This document shows, in pieces, positions 43,133 through 52,522 of a DNA stretch of 55,213 nt. The translations under genes were made by a program, and so were the position numbers. The notes under the pieces were generated by a model. That model saw nothing but the letters and a program-made list of their open reading frames with translations. It was not told the DNA's origin and did not search any database. The stretch is from CAYNJF01 sp964351745 (lineage in GTDB: Bacteria; Pseudomonadota; Gammaproteobacteria; Berkiellales; Berkiellaceae): positions 1-55,213 of the forward strand of contig CAYGPI010000007.1 of NCBI GenBank assembly GCA_964351745.1, written 5' to 3'. Within the stretch, counting starts at the first letter, position 1. Each line of letters begins with the position of its first letter.

Positions 43133-43915
43133 ATGTTGACCATTAAAAGAAAATTTTTAGCTTGCATGATTTTAAGTCTCATGAGCTACACATGCGCATC
43201 GCAAGCTAGCGGTTGGCTGTACGGCGTTGAAGTTGGATATGGATCAAGAACTCATCACCTGAATACGTCAACAGTGATCGCAACCCCTGCGTTGGCAGCA
43301 GCTACAGGAGTTCCTGTATCAGGAACTTTGGCTTCTAACAAAGTTAAGTTCACAGATAATGGGACGCTTTGGGGGGCTGTTGTTGGTTACGAATGGGATA
43401 GCCATCCAATGTGGCTAACCTCTGTAGAGCTACGGTTTAATTATGATAATTATGGTGAAGAGCAGCAATTCCAATATGCTGATAACTTGACGGGTGCAAA
43501 TTTACTTACAACCAATGTTAAGTTTGACAGGGGACCGATGTTAGAGGTTTCAGGTCGATTTGGCTTGAAACTTGATAAATTTTGGACACCTTACTTTCGA
43601 GTTGGTGGTGTTGTAAGTAATGATGAGTTGCAAGTTGCAATAGATATCTTTAGAGCAGGTGCTGTTGTCGGTGTTGATAGTGTGAGCCGTAGCGAGAGAG
43701 CTTATGGTTGGCTTGTTGGCTTGGGTTTTGAAATGCCCTTGTTTAGAGATTCAGTTTACTCATTCTTGAGGTATTCCGTTGTTCGAGGTGAGTATAATTA
43801 TGTAAGATCTGAAAGACGCATTCTTGACGATATTGACGGGCCACTGAATGGGCGATATTCAACAAGGCCTGCGATGCACTTATGGAAAGTGGCCTTAGTT
43901 TTTAAACCAAATTAG
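43133..43915 (+). CDS. Outer-membrane beta-barrel protein (paralogue 1)
   Basis: A 260-residue protein with a signal peptide (hydrophobic to about residue 20, cleavage near A-S-Q-A-S). A barrel with alternating strands follows: 'WLYGVEVGYGSRTHHL', 'GAVVGYEWD', 'SGRFGLKLDKFWTPYFRVGG', 'WLVGLGFEMPLF', ending 'KVALVFKPN'. This is the pattern of small OmpA/Opa-like eight-strand barrels. The function is unknown. It shares its plan with the next two genes: a '(V/A)GY(S/G/A)xRxxxL' strand, a 'GRFG ... P(Y/F)xRVGGE' segment and a 'G(F/V)E(V/M/F)P' strand. AAAGGA precedes the start directly after gcvPB, so it may ride on the gcv transcript. Confidence 0.82.
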   Translation: MLTIKRKFLACMILSLMSYTCASQASGWLYGVEVGYGSRTHHLNTSTVIATPALAAATGVPVSGTLASNKVKFTDNGTLWGAVVGYEWDSHPMWLTSVELRFNYDNYGEEQQFQYADNLTGANLLTTNVKFDRGPMLEVSGRFGLKLDKFWTPYFRVGGVVSNDELQVAIDIFRAGAVVGVDSVSRSERAYGWLVGLGFEMPLFRDSVYSFLRYSVVRGEYNYVRSERRILDDIDGPLNGRYSTRPAMHLWKVALVFKPN

Positions 43916-43967
43916 TTTTTTTATTTGCCTTGATCTTAAAACTATGAAAAAAAGTTAGGACTATGTG

Positions 43968-43997
43968 TTGCTCGACATGATTAGAGTGCTTTATAAT
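43968..43997 (+). promoter_or_regulatory. Sigma-70-type promoter for outer-membrane paralogue 2
   Basis: TTGCTC at 43968-43973 and TATAAT at 43992-43997 with an 18-base spacer. A transcript would begin near 44004, about 88 bases before the ATG at 44092. Confidence 0.6.
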
Positions 43998-44091
43998 CCA
44001 AGGCTTGATGGTATGAACTCAATAAAATTGATTGGCTGTTAGTTGTATTGCTTTTAGGGCAGGAGCCGAAGCTAATCCTAAGGATAAGAAA

Positions 44092-44868
44092 ATGATACGT
44101 AAAAGGATACTCATAAGTATTGTTACTCTCACTGCTTGCTTGGTGAGTCCATTTGTTTCTGCGGATTTATTTCCAGGAAAGTTAATCGCTGGACTAGATG
44201 TGGGATATTCTTCACGATCAGGTGACTTGGGTTCAAATTACCGCACTGCAGCTATGAGACCAGGTGCGTTAGCTGCTTTGCCAGTAGGAGCTCCTTTAGC
44301 ATCTGTTTCTCCTAAAATTAGTGATTCAGGCACAACAGTTGGTTTGCTTGCAGGTTATGAAATGCAATGGCGTGATTATTTCTTCTCATTAGAGGGTCAT
44401 GTTGATTGGGCTCGTCACGAAAATGTAAAAATGCACAACTTTAGAAATTCAACAGGCCTTCCAGCTGGTACGGTCTTGTTCTTGAGTGAAGCTACTTACA
44501 TTCAGGGCACAAGGTATGGTGTTTCTGGTCGTTTTGGAATGAACGTTCCACCTTTCTTTAAGCCATATTTTAGAGTTGGTGGTGAATACAGCGATCATGA
44601 AGTATCTATTACAAATATCTTCTTAGCGAATCCTCCGCCTCTTCCTTGGGATCATTTCTCAGAGAAAAAAGGCTTGTGGACATGGTTATTTGGTGCAGGT
44701 GTTGAAGTGCCGTTAATGAGCGATGTTGTTGGCTTGAGACTAGAATACAACTACTTGCCGGGTCGCCATTTTGGATTTGATGATAGCTTTGGAGCTTTAG
44801 CGGGTACGTTTGATATTAAAACACGAACTCATGCTGGTAAGTTAGCTATTGTTATCAACATAGATTAA
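44092..44868 (+). CDS. Outer-membrane beta-barrel protein (paralogue 2)
   Basis: A 258-residue protein with a signal peptide (MIRKRILISIVTL..., cleavage near V-S-A-D). The frame extends to 44032, but the ATG at 44092 has AAGGAT seven bases upstream and starts the signal sequence. Barrel strands follow the plan of paralogue 1: 'IAGLDVGYSSRSGDL', 'GLLAGYEMQWRDY', 'SGRFGMNVPPFFKPYFRVGGEYSD', 'WLFGAGVEVPL', and a terminal aromatic-poor strand. The function is unknown. It has its own promoter and is followed by a strong terminator. Confidence 0.82.
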   Translation: MIRKRILISIVTLTACLVSPFVSADLFPGKLIAGLDVGYSSRSGDLGSNYRTAAMRPGALAALPVGAPLASVSPKISDSGTTVGLLAGYEMQWRDYFFSLEGHVDWARHENVKMHNFRNSTGLPAGTVLFLSEATYIQGTRYGVSGRFGMNVPPFFKPYFRVGGEYSDHEVSITNIFLANPPPLPWDHFSEKKGLWTWLFGAGVEVPLMSDVVGLRLEYNYLPGRHFGFDDSFGALAGTFDIKTRTHAGKLAIVINID

Positions 44869-44889
44869 TTTGAATATTATTTAGAGGAG

Positions 44890-44921
44890 CCGAAATAGCT
44901 ATTAGCTATTTCGGTTTTTTT
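44890..44921 (+). terminator. Rho-independent terminator between outer-membrane paralogues 2 and 3
   Basis: A perfect 11-base-pair stem, CCGAAATAGCT (44890-44900) with AGCTATTTCGG (44904-44914), a 3-base loop and seven Ts. Only 17 bases separate it from the next start codon. Confidence 0.95.
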
Positions 44922-44938
44922 GAGTCTGGGAGTCATAC

Positions 44939-45718
44939 ATGGATTTTACAAGATTACCAATTGCTGGCGTTTTATTAGCTTCGCTTTTTTCAGGACAATC
45001 CTTGGCTGTTTTAGCTGATCATATTTCAGTAAATCGTAGCCATTTTCTTTTAGGAGCACAAGCTGGATATGCTGCTAGAAATGGCGATCTGAATATCGAC
45101 ATTACTCATCCGGCACCTGGCTCTCAAATATCAAGCCACGTGAGAGACCATGATGATACAGGTTTCATCTTTGGGTTTCTTGGTGGTTATGAGTGGGTTT
45201 ACGATGAATTTTTATTTGGCATAGAAGCAAGTATTGGATTTCAAGATTTTGGCGATGAAAAAAACTTTGCCTATCTTGACTCTCTAACTCCGAGAAATGG
45301 CTATTCAGCTAAAGCACAATTTGAAAGAGAAGTTGTTCTAGGCTTATCAACTAGGTTTGGTTACTATTTAGCCCCTTGGATTTCATCTTATATGAGACTA
45401 GGTGCTGAAACGAGTGATGAAATTATCCGATTCCAATCATCAACAAGTGGAGCACCAGCTGTTAGTGTTAATATTGAACAGGGTCGTCGATCTGCTCGAT
45501 TTATTGGTGGATTTGGGTTTGAGTTCCCATTACTACATCATACAACGCTTAGATTGGAGTATAATTACTCAACAAGAGGAAAGGGTGCTTCTCATACAGT
45601 GCTAGGCTCTGATGGCATGACAACTTTTTCAGTTAATGCCAAGCCAGCTCAACATGCCGTTAATTTAGCCTTTGTTTGGAACTTTAGACCAGAAGAATTA
45701 GTAAGAAGTTCTTCATAG
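44939..45718 (+). CDS. Outer-membrane beta-barrel protein (paralogue 3)
   Basis: A 259-residue protein with a signal peptide (to about A-V-L-A, residue 26) and the same barrel plan: 'LLGAQAGYAARNGDL', 'FGFLGGYEWVYDEF', 'LSTRFGYYLAPWISSYMRLGAETSD', 'FIGGFGFEFPLL', ending 'VNLAFVWNF'. GGGAG lies six bases before the ATG, between the terminator T-run and the start. There is therefore no room for a promoter after the terminator; expression needs read-through or a promoter inside the end of paralogue 2. The function is unknown. Confidence 0.82.
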   Translation: MDFTRLPIAGVLLASLFSGQSLAVLADHISVNRSHFLLGAQAGYAARNGDLNIDITHPAPGSQISSHVRDHDDTGFIFGFLGGYEWVYDEFLFGIEASIGFQDFGDEKNFAYLDSLTPRNGYSAKAQFEREVVLGLSTRFGYYLAPWISSYMRLGAETSDEIIRFQSSTSGAPAVSVNIEQGRRSARFIGGFGFEFPLLHHTTLRLEYNYSTRGKGASHTVLGSDGMTTFSVNAKPAQHAVNLAFVWNFRPEELVRSSS

Positions 45719-45763
45719 CGATAATAGATTTGTTAAGAATGATTGAATCATGAAGAGACGTAC

Positions 45764-46264
45764 GTGATAGATGAAGAAGGTTTTCGGCTTAACGTAGGTA
45801 TCGTGCTAGTAAATCAGCAGAACTTACTATTTTGGGGGCGCCGAGTTGGTCAAGATGCTTGGCAGTTCCCTCAAGGTGGGGTTAATGAAGGTGAGTCTAT
45901 AGAAGACGCGTTGTATCGTGAGCTTAATGAAGAAGTTGGCCTTGAAAAAAAAGATGTTTCTATTCTTACTCAAACCAAAGAGTTTCTAAGCTACCGATTG
46001 CCACCAAGGTTAGTGCGTGCAGATAAACCCATGTGTATTGGTCAAAAGCAGAAATGGTATTTGCTAAAGCTTACCAGTGATGATGATGCCATTAATTTGG
46101 AAAAAACAGGCAAGCCTGAGTTTGATGGTTGGACTTGGGTAAGTCATTGGTATCCATTGCATCAAGTTGTTGCTTTTAAGAGAGAAGTTTATCGCCAAGC
46201 TCTAAGTGAATTTTCAGAGGTTTTAATAGGGAACAATAGAAGTATTACTTTTGATTCTTTTTAA
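45764..46264 (+). CDS. rppH: RNA 5'-pyrophosphohydrolase
   Basis: A 166-residue Nudix hydrolase that removes pyrophosphate from mRNA 5' ends to trigger decay. The Nudix box (G38 to L60) is complete, with R-E-L-N-E-E-V-G-L. The frame opens at a TTG (45743), but a GTG at 45764 with GAAGAG upstream gives V-I-D-E-E-G-F-R-L-N-V-G, aligning with the E. coli start M-I-D-D-D-G-Y-R-P-N-V-G. I therefore choose 45764. The rppH-ptsP order is conserved in gammaproteobacteria. Confidence 0.95.
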   Translation: MIDEEGFRLNVGIVLVNQQNLLFWGRRVGQDAWQFPQGGVNEGESIEDALYRELNEEVGLEKKDVSILTQTKEFLSYRLPPRLVRADKPMCIGQKQKWYLLKLTSDDDAINLEKTGKPEFDGWTWVSHWYPLHQVVAFKREVYRQALSEFSEVLIGNNRSITFDSF

Positions 46265-46388
46265 AGGATTCATTTAAACAAAATAGCGATGATTAAGAGT
46301 CCTATCGTTTAGATACGTCACGTGAAGCAAAGGTTATATGCGATACTGCCATTGAAGGGCTTAAAAGTATCATGAGGGAGAATAATTT

Positions 46389-48656
46389 TTGTTAAATGTG
46401 TTACGCCAAATTGTTCAGGAAGTCAATGAGGCGCATGATTTGCATAATGTTTTGCAAATTATGGTTAAGCGGATATCTGAATCAATTAAAGTAGAGGCTT
46501 GCTCTGTTTATTTAGCAGATAAACAACAAAGTCATTATCGTTTAGTCTCTTCTATAGGGTTTGCCCATGGCGTTGACGGCGTTTTAACCATTGAGTTTTC
46601 ACAGGGCTTAGTGGGCTTAGTCGGCGATCGTGAAGAGCCTATTAATATTAGTGATGCTCGTTGTCACTCAAAATACCTGTATTTCCCAGAAACAGGTGAA
46701 GAGAAATATAAAGCCTTTCTTGGCGTTCCTATTATTCATCAAAGAAAGTTAGTCGGCGTTTTAGTTGTTCAACAACGAGAGCCGCGCAAATTTGACGAAG
46801 GCGAAGAAGCCTTTTTAGTGACCATATCCGCCCAATTAGCAGGGATAGTTGCCCATGCTCAAATGGCTGGCATGGTGACTGATCTTTGGAAAAAATCTAA
46901 CGCGTATACCGGCACAGTGATTCGAGGCGTCGGCGCTTCCCCGGGCGTTGCGATAGGGCATGCGGTTATTTACTATATGCCTGCTGATTTGGATGCCGTG
47001 CCTGATAGGGCTGCAACGGACTTCTCTCTAGAAAAAGAAAAGTTAAAAAATGCTTTGCTTCGAACTCAAGAAGACATAGAGAAAATGCAATGTCGAGTTA
47101 GGCAGAGCCTTCCTCCTGAGGAGCAGTCCCTTTTTGCGGCGTATGCTGGCATTTTAAAGAGCCAAAGCTTAATTAGTGAGATGGAAGCTTTAATCGATGA
47201 AAACCATTGGGCCCCCTTTGCCCTGAGAAAAGTTTTTAAAGATCATGTAAGACGATTTGAGGCTGTTGAAGATCCCTACTTGCGAGAGCGTGCTGCTGAT
47301 TTGTTAGATCTAGGGCGAAGAGTGCTCTCACATTTGCAAAGCGAAACGCCAGCCATTACGCATTGGCCTAAAGATACAATTTTAGTTAGTGAAGAATTGA
47401 CCGCATCTGCATTAGCAGAAGTGCCGGAAGGGCGTTTAAAAGGGATTGTTTCGTCAAAGGGCTCTGCAAATTCTCATGTGGCAATTTTAGCTAAAGCTAT
47501 GGGTATACCTGCGGTCATGGGTACGTCGGGCTTGCCTCTTCAGTGTCTAGACAACATTCATCTTGTGGTTGACGGTTATAACGGTGAGGTTTTCACGCAG
47601 CCTAGTCCAGCTATGTTGCAAGAATTTTCAAGGTTAGCTGAAGAAGAGAAAGAGCTTTATGCTGGTTTAAATGAGCTTCGAGAGTTACGAGCGGAGACAC
47701 CAGATGGTGTTCGAGTGGCTCTTTGCGTTAACACGGGTTTGGTTGCGGATATAAGGCCTTCCCTTCAAGTTGGTGCAGAAGGTATTGGTTTATATCGTAC
47801 AGAAATCCCTTTTATGATCCGCGATAGATTCCCTGGTGAAGAAGAGCAATATTTGATTTATAGGCAACTGCTTGAAACTTTTCATCCTAGGCCTGTTTCT
47901 ATTAGAACCTTAGATATTGGAGGTGATAAAGCCCTGCCTTATTTCCCGGTCAAAGAATCAAATCCATTTTTAGGATGGCGGGGAATTCGAGTCACGTTGG
48001 ATCATCCAGAAATTTTTATTTTACAATTAAGAGCTATGCTGCGAGCGAACAGTGGCCTCAATAATTTACGTATTTTATTACCCATGATCTCAGGGATTAG
48101 TGAAGTGGATGATAGTTTGCGTTTGGTTAGACAAGCTTATCAAGAAATCATAGAAGAAGGAGCGTTGACAGAGTTTCCGCCGATTGGTGTGATGATGGAA
48201 GTGCCCTCGAGTGTGTTTCAAGCAGGGGCTATTGCGAAAAGAGTCGATTTCCTTTCCGTTGGAACAAATGATCTAACTCAGTATTTATTAGCAGTTGATC
48301 GCAATAACTCATATGTTGCTAATCTTTATGACAGTCTTCACCCTGCAGTCCTACAAGCCTTGAAAATGATCGTTGATGGTGCACATATGCATGGAAAACC
48401 AGTGAGTGTTTGTGGTGAAATGGCTGGTGATCCATCTTCTGTCATTGCTCTTTTAGGTATGGGTTTTGATATGTTAAGCATGAATGCAACAAATTTACCT
48501 AAAATAAAGTGGGTGATTCGTAACTTTACCATTGAGCGAGCCAAACTGATTCTGAAAGAGTGTCTACTCATGGATAATGCACCAGATGTACGGTTAAAAT
48601 TAGAATCAGTGCTAGAAGAAGCAGGCTTAGGGGGTTTGGTAAGGGCTGGTAAATAA
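46389..48656 (+). CDS. ptsP: Phosphoenolpyruvate-protein phosphotransferase PtsP (EI-Ntr)
   Basis: A 755-residue protein: a GAF domain (about 1-160), then an EI-like phosphotransferase with active His363 in 'GSANSHVAILAKAMG', and a PEP-binding barrel ('GLYRTEIPFM', 'SIRTLDIGGDKALPYFP', 'GTNDLTQYLLAVDR', 'VCGEMAGDP'). It starts the nitrogen PTS phosphorelay to NPr and EIIA-Ntr. The start is TTG, supported by GAGGGAG eight bases upstream and by alignment of M-L-N-V-L-R-Q-I-V-Q with the E. coli N-terminus. No npr or ptsN is in the window. Confidence 0.96.
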   Translation: MLNVLRQIVQEVNEAHDLHNVLQIMVKRISESIKVEACSVYLADKQQSHYRLVSSIGFAHGVDGVLTIEFSQGLVGLVGDREEPINISDARCHSKYLYFPETGEEKYKAFLGVPIIHQRKLVGVLVVQQREPRKFDEGEEAFLVTISAQLAGIVAHAQMAGMVTDLWKKSNAYTGTVIRGVGASPGVAIGHAVIYYMPADLDAVPDRAATDFSLEKEKLKNALLRTQEDIEKMQCRVRQSLPPEEQSLFAAYAGILKSQSLISEMEALIDENHWAPFALRKVFKDHVRRFEAVEDPYLRERAADLLDLGRRVLSHLQSETPAITHWPKDTILVSEELTASALAEVPEGRLKGIVSSKGSANSHVAILAKAMGIPAVMGTSGLPLQCLDNIHLVVDGYNGEVFTQPSPAMLQEFSRLAEEEKELYAGLNELRELRAETPDGVRVALCVNTGLVADIRPSLQVGAEGIGLYRTEIPFMIRDRFPGEEEQYLIYRQLLETFHPRPVSIRTLDIGGDKALPYFPVKESNPFLGWRGIRVTLDHPEIFILQLRAMLRANSGLNNLRILLPMISGISEVDDSLRLVRQAYQEIIEEGALTEFPPIGVMMEVPSSVFQAGAIAKRVDFLSVGTNDLTQYLLAVDRNNSYVANLYDSLHPAVLQALKMIVDGAHMHGKPVSVCGEMAGDPSSVIALLGMGFDMLSMNATNLPKIKWVIRNFTIERAKLILKECLLMDNAPDVRLKLESVLEEAGLGGLVRAGK

Positions 48657-48736
48657 AACTAAAAAGTCAGTATTTTAATCTCTTTTGTGCCATCTTTAAG
48701 TAAGAGTATTATTTTTATCAACTAGAGAGCTTATTT

Positions 48737-51544
48737 GTGGCGAAAAAAGAGATAAGTCAAAGATTCCAGTTAAACTTCTCTTTTAGTCAAAAAGTCTGGC
48801 TGTATGCATTGTCAGTAAGTTTTTTCTCTCTCTTATTAGCTGCTCTGAGCTTTATTTCCTACGATATTAAAGAAACCAGACAAGGGTTGATTGCAACTTC
48901 TGAACTTCAAGCTGATATAATAGCGACGCAGAGTATGGAGGCTCTCATGTCTGGTCGCAGCGAGCTAGCACAAGAGATTGTTGATGCTATTGGCTCCAAT
49001 AAATACGTGAGAGGTGCTTGGATTTATGATAAAGATTTTAATTTATTTCTAAGCTATGATCCCAATAGGATTGGATGGCACACCTTGCCAAAAATCTATC
49101 ATCATCCAGATCATTACTTTCAAGAAAACGAATTAACAGTTGTTCGTGCTATCAATGTTGGCCCTCAAGTTTTAGGGACGATAGTGATTAAAAGCGCGCT
49201 AGATGGGATATATACAAGAGCTATCTACCAAATCACGACAGTTTTAGTGGTGATGCTCATCTCACTCGGGTGCGCCATGCTGCTCTCTATTCGCTTTCAG
49301 AAATCATTGACCCGACCTTTGGAAGTTTTATTAAAGGCTCTAGAAAAGATCACAAAGAGCAATGATTATTCAGTTCGAGTTGAGAAACTAAGCAACGATG
49401 ATTTAGGGGTATTGACAGACGCTTTTAACAATATGCTCCATGAAGTTGAATCAAAAAACATGGCCTTGAAGACTTCAGAGGAGCGATTACATTTAGCTTT
49501 GTGGGGAAGCAATGAGGTTCTCTTTGATTGGAATTTAGAATCTGATTGGCTTTATTTTGATAGTGCGATTGAAAAAATATTGGGATTTCCTTCAGAAAAA
49601 GTGCCTAAAAGCTTAAATGAATATATGGCTTTGATTCATCCTGTCGATCGTGAGAATTTTAAAGTTGCCTTAGATTTGCATGTGGAAGATCATGTGTCAC
49701 ATTTTGAGTCTGAATGTCGCATTAAGAACCATAATCATGCCTATCAATGGATTTTAATTCGAGGTAAAGTCGTTGATAGAGATAAGAAAGGCGCTGCTCG
49801 ACGACTCATTGGAACCTTCAGTGACATTCATACCCGCAAAGAGTCAGAAGAAGAATTAAAACTATTTCATAAGGTCTTTGCAAGCACAACGGAAGGCGTT
49901 GTGATCATGGACACGCATTTAAGAATCGTTCAGTGCAATAAAGCCTTTACTGTCATTACCGGGTATCAATTGTCCGATGTGAAGGGCGAGCTTATTAATC
50001 TTTTATATTCGGATAAACAATCACAAAGAGGGTATAGAGATATCCAGAAGCTAGTTCTGCGCGGGCAAACTTGGGTTGGGGAGCTCATGCAAGTAAGAAA
50101 ATCTGGAGAGCATTACCCTTCACACTTGTCTTTTAATGCCATGAAAGATGATGATGGACAAATCTTGCATTTTGTTGGTGTTTTTAGCGATTTAACCAAT
50201 ATTAAGAAAAATGAAGATAAGCTCGATTATTTAACCTACTATGATCCCTTGACTAACTTGGCTAATCGAGAATTGCTTAAAAAAACTTTGGATCAATCCA
50301 TCAAGGCCGCAGATGAGATGAAGGACTCGATTGGGTTGATGATCATCGGGATTGATAACTTTAAAATACTCAATGATACTTTTGGGCACTTGGTCGGTGA
50401 TCAATTACTCAAAAGATTTGCTGATAGGCTTAAATTGCTGGTTCATGATGAGCATCATTTGGCACGTTTAGGTGGTGATGAGTTCGCTTATATTTTAAAA
50501 AGCATGACAGATAAAAACCAATTAAAAGAGTTGGCACAAACAATATTAGAAACCATGTCAGAGAGCTTCAAGATTGATAATGACGAGATTGTGATTGGAT
50601 GTTGTCTTGGTATCAGTGTTTATCCTCACGATGGGCATGATACCAATATGATGATAACCAATGCCGATACTGCTATGGTTCACGCTAAGAAAGAGAGAAA
50701 GAACAGTTACCAATTTTTTACTAAGTCGATGAACGATCAAGTGAGTGCACGCCAAAAGCTAGAATCAATGCTTAGAAAAGCCATAGAGCATCAAGAGTTT
50801 GAATTATATTATCAGCCGAAAATTGATGCCAAAACAGAGCAGGTTATGGGGGCAGAAGCTCTCATACGCTGGCACTCAAGCGAAACAGGGGCCATGATAG
50901 GACCCGATAAATTTATCCCAATTGCGGAAGATTCAGGCTTAATTTTACCCCTAAGTGATTGGATTGTTAGGCAGGCCTGTATGCAAGGGCAACTTTGGCA
51001 CCATCAAGGTTGGCAAGATTTTAGTATGGCTGTCAATATTTCTGCTATTCAATTTAATGAAGACGATTTCTTTGAGACGATCACCAAATATTTACATGAG
51101 ACAGGATTCAAACCGGAATGTTTAGATCTTGAAATTACTGAGGGTGCGATCATGTCAAACATGGATCGCTGTATTGATCTATTGAGTCGTTTAAAAGCAG
51201 TTGGTATGAAAGTTTCTATTGATGATTTTGGCACAGGTTATTCTTCTCTAAGCTATATCAAGCAGTTTCCTGTTGACACCATTAAGATAGATCAATCGTT
51301 TGTGAAAAAAATTATTACATCGCCAGAAGATGCTCATATTGTAGCTGCCGTTTTATCGATGGCTAAAGGGCTCAAGCTTAAGACGGTGGCTGAGGGCGTT
51401 GAAACACAAGCTCAATTGATAGAGCTTCAGAAGCTGGGTTGCGATATCATTCAAGGTTATTATTATAGTAAGCCATTATCGGCAAGAGAGTTTGAAGCTT
51501 TCTATATGGAGCAAAATAGGAAAAAAAGGCAAGATGCGTCTTAA
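48737..51544 (+). CDS. Membrane sensor with HAMP, PAS, GGDEF and EAL domains
   Basis: A 935-residue cyclic di-GMP protein. Membrane helices (about 16-38 and 160-183) flank a periplasmic sensor region resembling CHASE8. HAMP (about 183-240) and two PAS domains (about 250-375 and 375-495) follow. The diguanylate cyclase domain has intact G-G-D-E-F (579-583), and the phosphodiesterase domain has intact E-A-L (707-709) and 'DDFGTGYSSLSY'. Both activities could be present; which dominates cannot be told. The GTG start has a weak AGAG site. It interrupts the ptsP-lgt order of E. coli and may respond to an envelope signal. Confidence 0.92.
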   Translation: MAKKEISQRFQLNFSFSQKVWLYALSVSFFSLLLAALSFISYDIKETRQGLIATSELQADIIATQSMEALMSGRSELAQEIVDAIGSNKYVRGAWIYDKDFNLFLSYDPNRIGWHTLPKIYHHPDHYFQENELTVVRAINVGPQVLGTIVIKSALDGIYTRAIYQITTVLVVMLISLGCAMLLSIRFQKSLTRPLEVLLKALEKITKSNDYSVRVEKLSNDDLGVLTDAFNNMLHEVESKNMALKTSEERLHLALWGSNEVLFDWNLESDWLYFDSAIEKILGFPSEKVPKSLNEYMALIHPVDRENFKVALDLHVEDHVSHFESECRIKNHNHAYQWILIRGKVVDRDKKGAARRLIGTFSDIHTRKESEEELKLFHKVFASTTEGVVIMDTHLRIVQCNKAFTVITGYQLSDVKGELINLLYSDKQSQRGYRDIQKLVLRGQTWVGELMQVRKSGEHYPSHLSFNAMKDDDGQILHFVGVFSDLTNIKKNEDKLDYLTYYDPLTNLANRELLKKTLDQSIKAADEMKDSIGLMIIGIDNFKILNDTFGHLVGDQLLKRFADRLKLLVHDEHHLARLGGDEFAYILKSMTDKNQLKELAQTILETMSESFKIDNDEIVIGCCLGISVYPHDGHDTNMMITNADTAMVHAKKERKNSYQFFTKSMNDQVSARQKLESMLRKAIEHQEFELYYQPKIDAKTEQVMGAEALIRWHSSETGAMIGPDKFIPIAEDSGLILPLSDWIVRQACMQGQLWHHQGWQDFSMAVNISAIQFNEDDFFETITKYLHETGFKPECLDLEITEGAIMSNMDRCIDLLSRLKAVGMKVSIDDFGTGYSSLSYIKQFPVDTIKIDQSFVKKIITSPEDAHIVAAVLSMAKGLKLKTVAEGVETQAQLIELQKLGCDIIQGYYYSKPLSAREFEAFYMEQNRKKRQDAS

Positions 51545-51643
51545 GTAACGCTTAAGGCGATAAGCCTTCTATGTTACACACCTAATTTGACAGGCAACCA
51601 ACTATCTTGCTTTGTGAGTTGTCTATGTTAATATCTATGTCTT
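51545..51643 (+). other. Intergenic hairpin without T-run after the GGDEF/EAL gene
   Basis: AAGGC-GATAA-GCCTT flanked by GTAAC/GTTAC can fold, but no T-run follows, so it is not a standard terminator. No other feature is seen before the permease gene. Confidence 0.3.
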
Positions 51644-52435
51644 ATGCAAGACTATATTTTTCTTCTTTTTATTGGATCTATCGCTGGATTGCTGTCAGGC
51701 ATGCTTGGCATTGGTGGTGGCATCATTATGGTGCCAGGGATGTTGGAATGGATCCACCTGCATGGATTTGAAACAACCCATGCGATGCAGATTAGCACCG
51801 GTACGGCTCTAAGCGGCATTACCATCATGTCTCTAATTTCTGGCCTCAGTCACCGTAAGCTAGGTGTGATTCGGTGGGATTTGGTTTCCTATTTAGTACC
51901 AGGTACAGCCTCTGGAGTTTTAGTAGGCGTGTATATCGCCGATAGCATACCTTCCTTTTACTTGAGGCAGGTTTTTATCGCGATGATGGTGTTAGTTACC
52001 ATGCATATGATATTCGCTAAATCTCCAAAGGATCCCATTTCTTCTTTGATTAAGCCATGGATCTTTACAATATTTGGTTTTTTTATAGGCATATTGTCTG
52101 GATTAATTGGGCTAGGAGGCGGGCTTATGATTGTGCCTCTTCTTATGTTTCATGGGGTCTCAATGGTTCAGTGCTCATCAACGGCGATATGGTGCACCAT
52201 TCCAACTGTATTTGCCGGAACAATCATGGCTGTTTGGTCTGGGTTAAATGAAACAGATTTGTTAGAGCATTGCTTGGGGTATGTTTATTGGCCTGCGACA
52301 CTAGTGATGTGTGTTTGTGCCCTGGTCACAGCACCTACTGGTGCATGGTTGGCGCATAGGTTACCGAGGAAGGTGATTAAATTGTTTCTTGTTGGGGTTA
52401 TGATCACGATTATAACAAGGATGATAGTAATATAG
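51644..52435 (+). CDS. TauE/SafE (TSUP) family membrane permease
   Basis: A 263-residue protein with about eight membrane helices. The two repeats each begin with the family Gly-rich motif: 'SGMLGIGGGIIMVPGM' (about 18-33) and 'SGLIGLGGGLMIVPLLM' (about 149-165). Relatives export sulfite, sulfoacetate or other organosulfur anions, but specificity cannot be read from sequence. No strong ribosome site precedes the ATG. It lies between the c-di-GMP gene and lgt. Confidence 0.9.
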   Translation: MQDYIFLLFIGSIAGLLSGMLGIGGGIIMVPGMLEWIHLHGFETTHAMQISTGTALSGITIMSLISGLSHRKLGVIRWDLVSYLVPGTASGVLVGVYIADSIPSFYLRQVFIAMMVLVTMHMIFAKSPKDPISSLIKPWIFTIFGFFIGILSGLIGLGGGLMIVPLLMFHGVSMVQCSSTAIWCTIPTVFAGTIMAVWSGLNETDLLEHCLGYVYWPATLVMCVCALVTAPTGAWLAHRLPRKVIKLFLVGVMITIITRMIVI

Positions 52436-52522
52436 TTTGCAAACTTATCATTGCAATTAAGTTGTCATCACCTTGCTTCGGCAGATATCATACTTCGTTA
52501 AGCCAACCAATATTCTCAAGTT

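Noticed and set aside
51551..51585. Terminator after the GGDEF/EAL gene
   Set aside because: The stem is short and no T-run follows on either strand.
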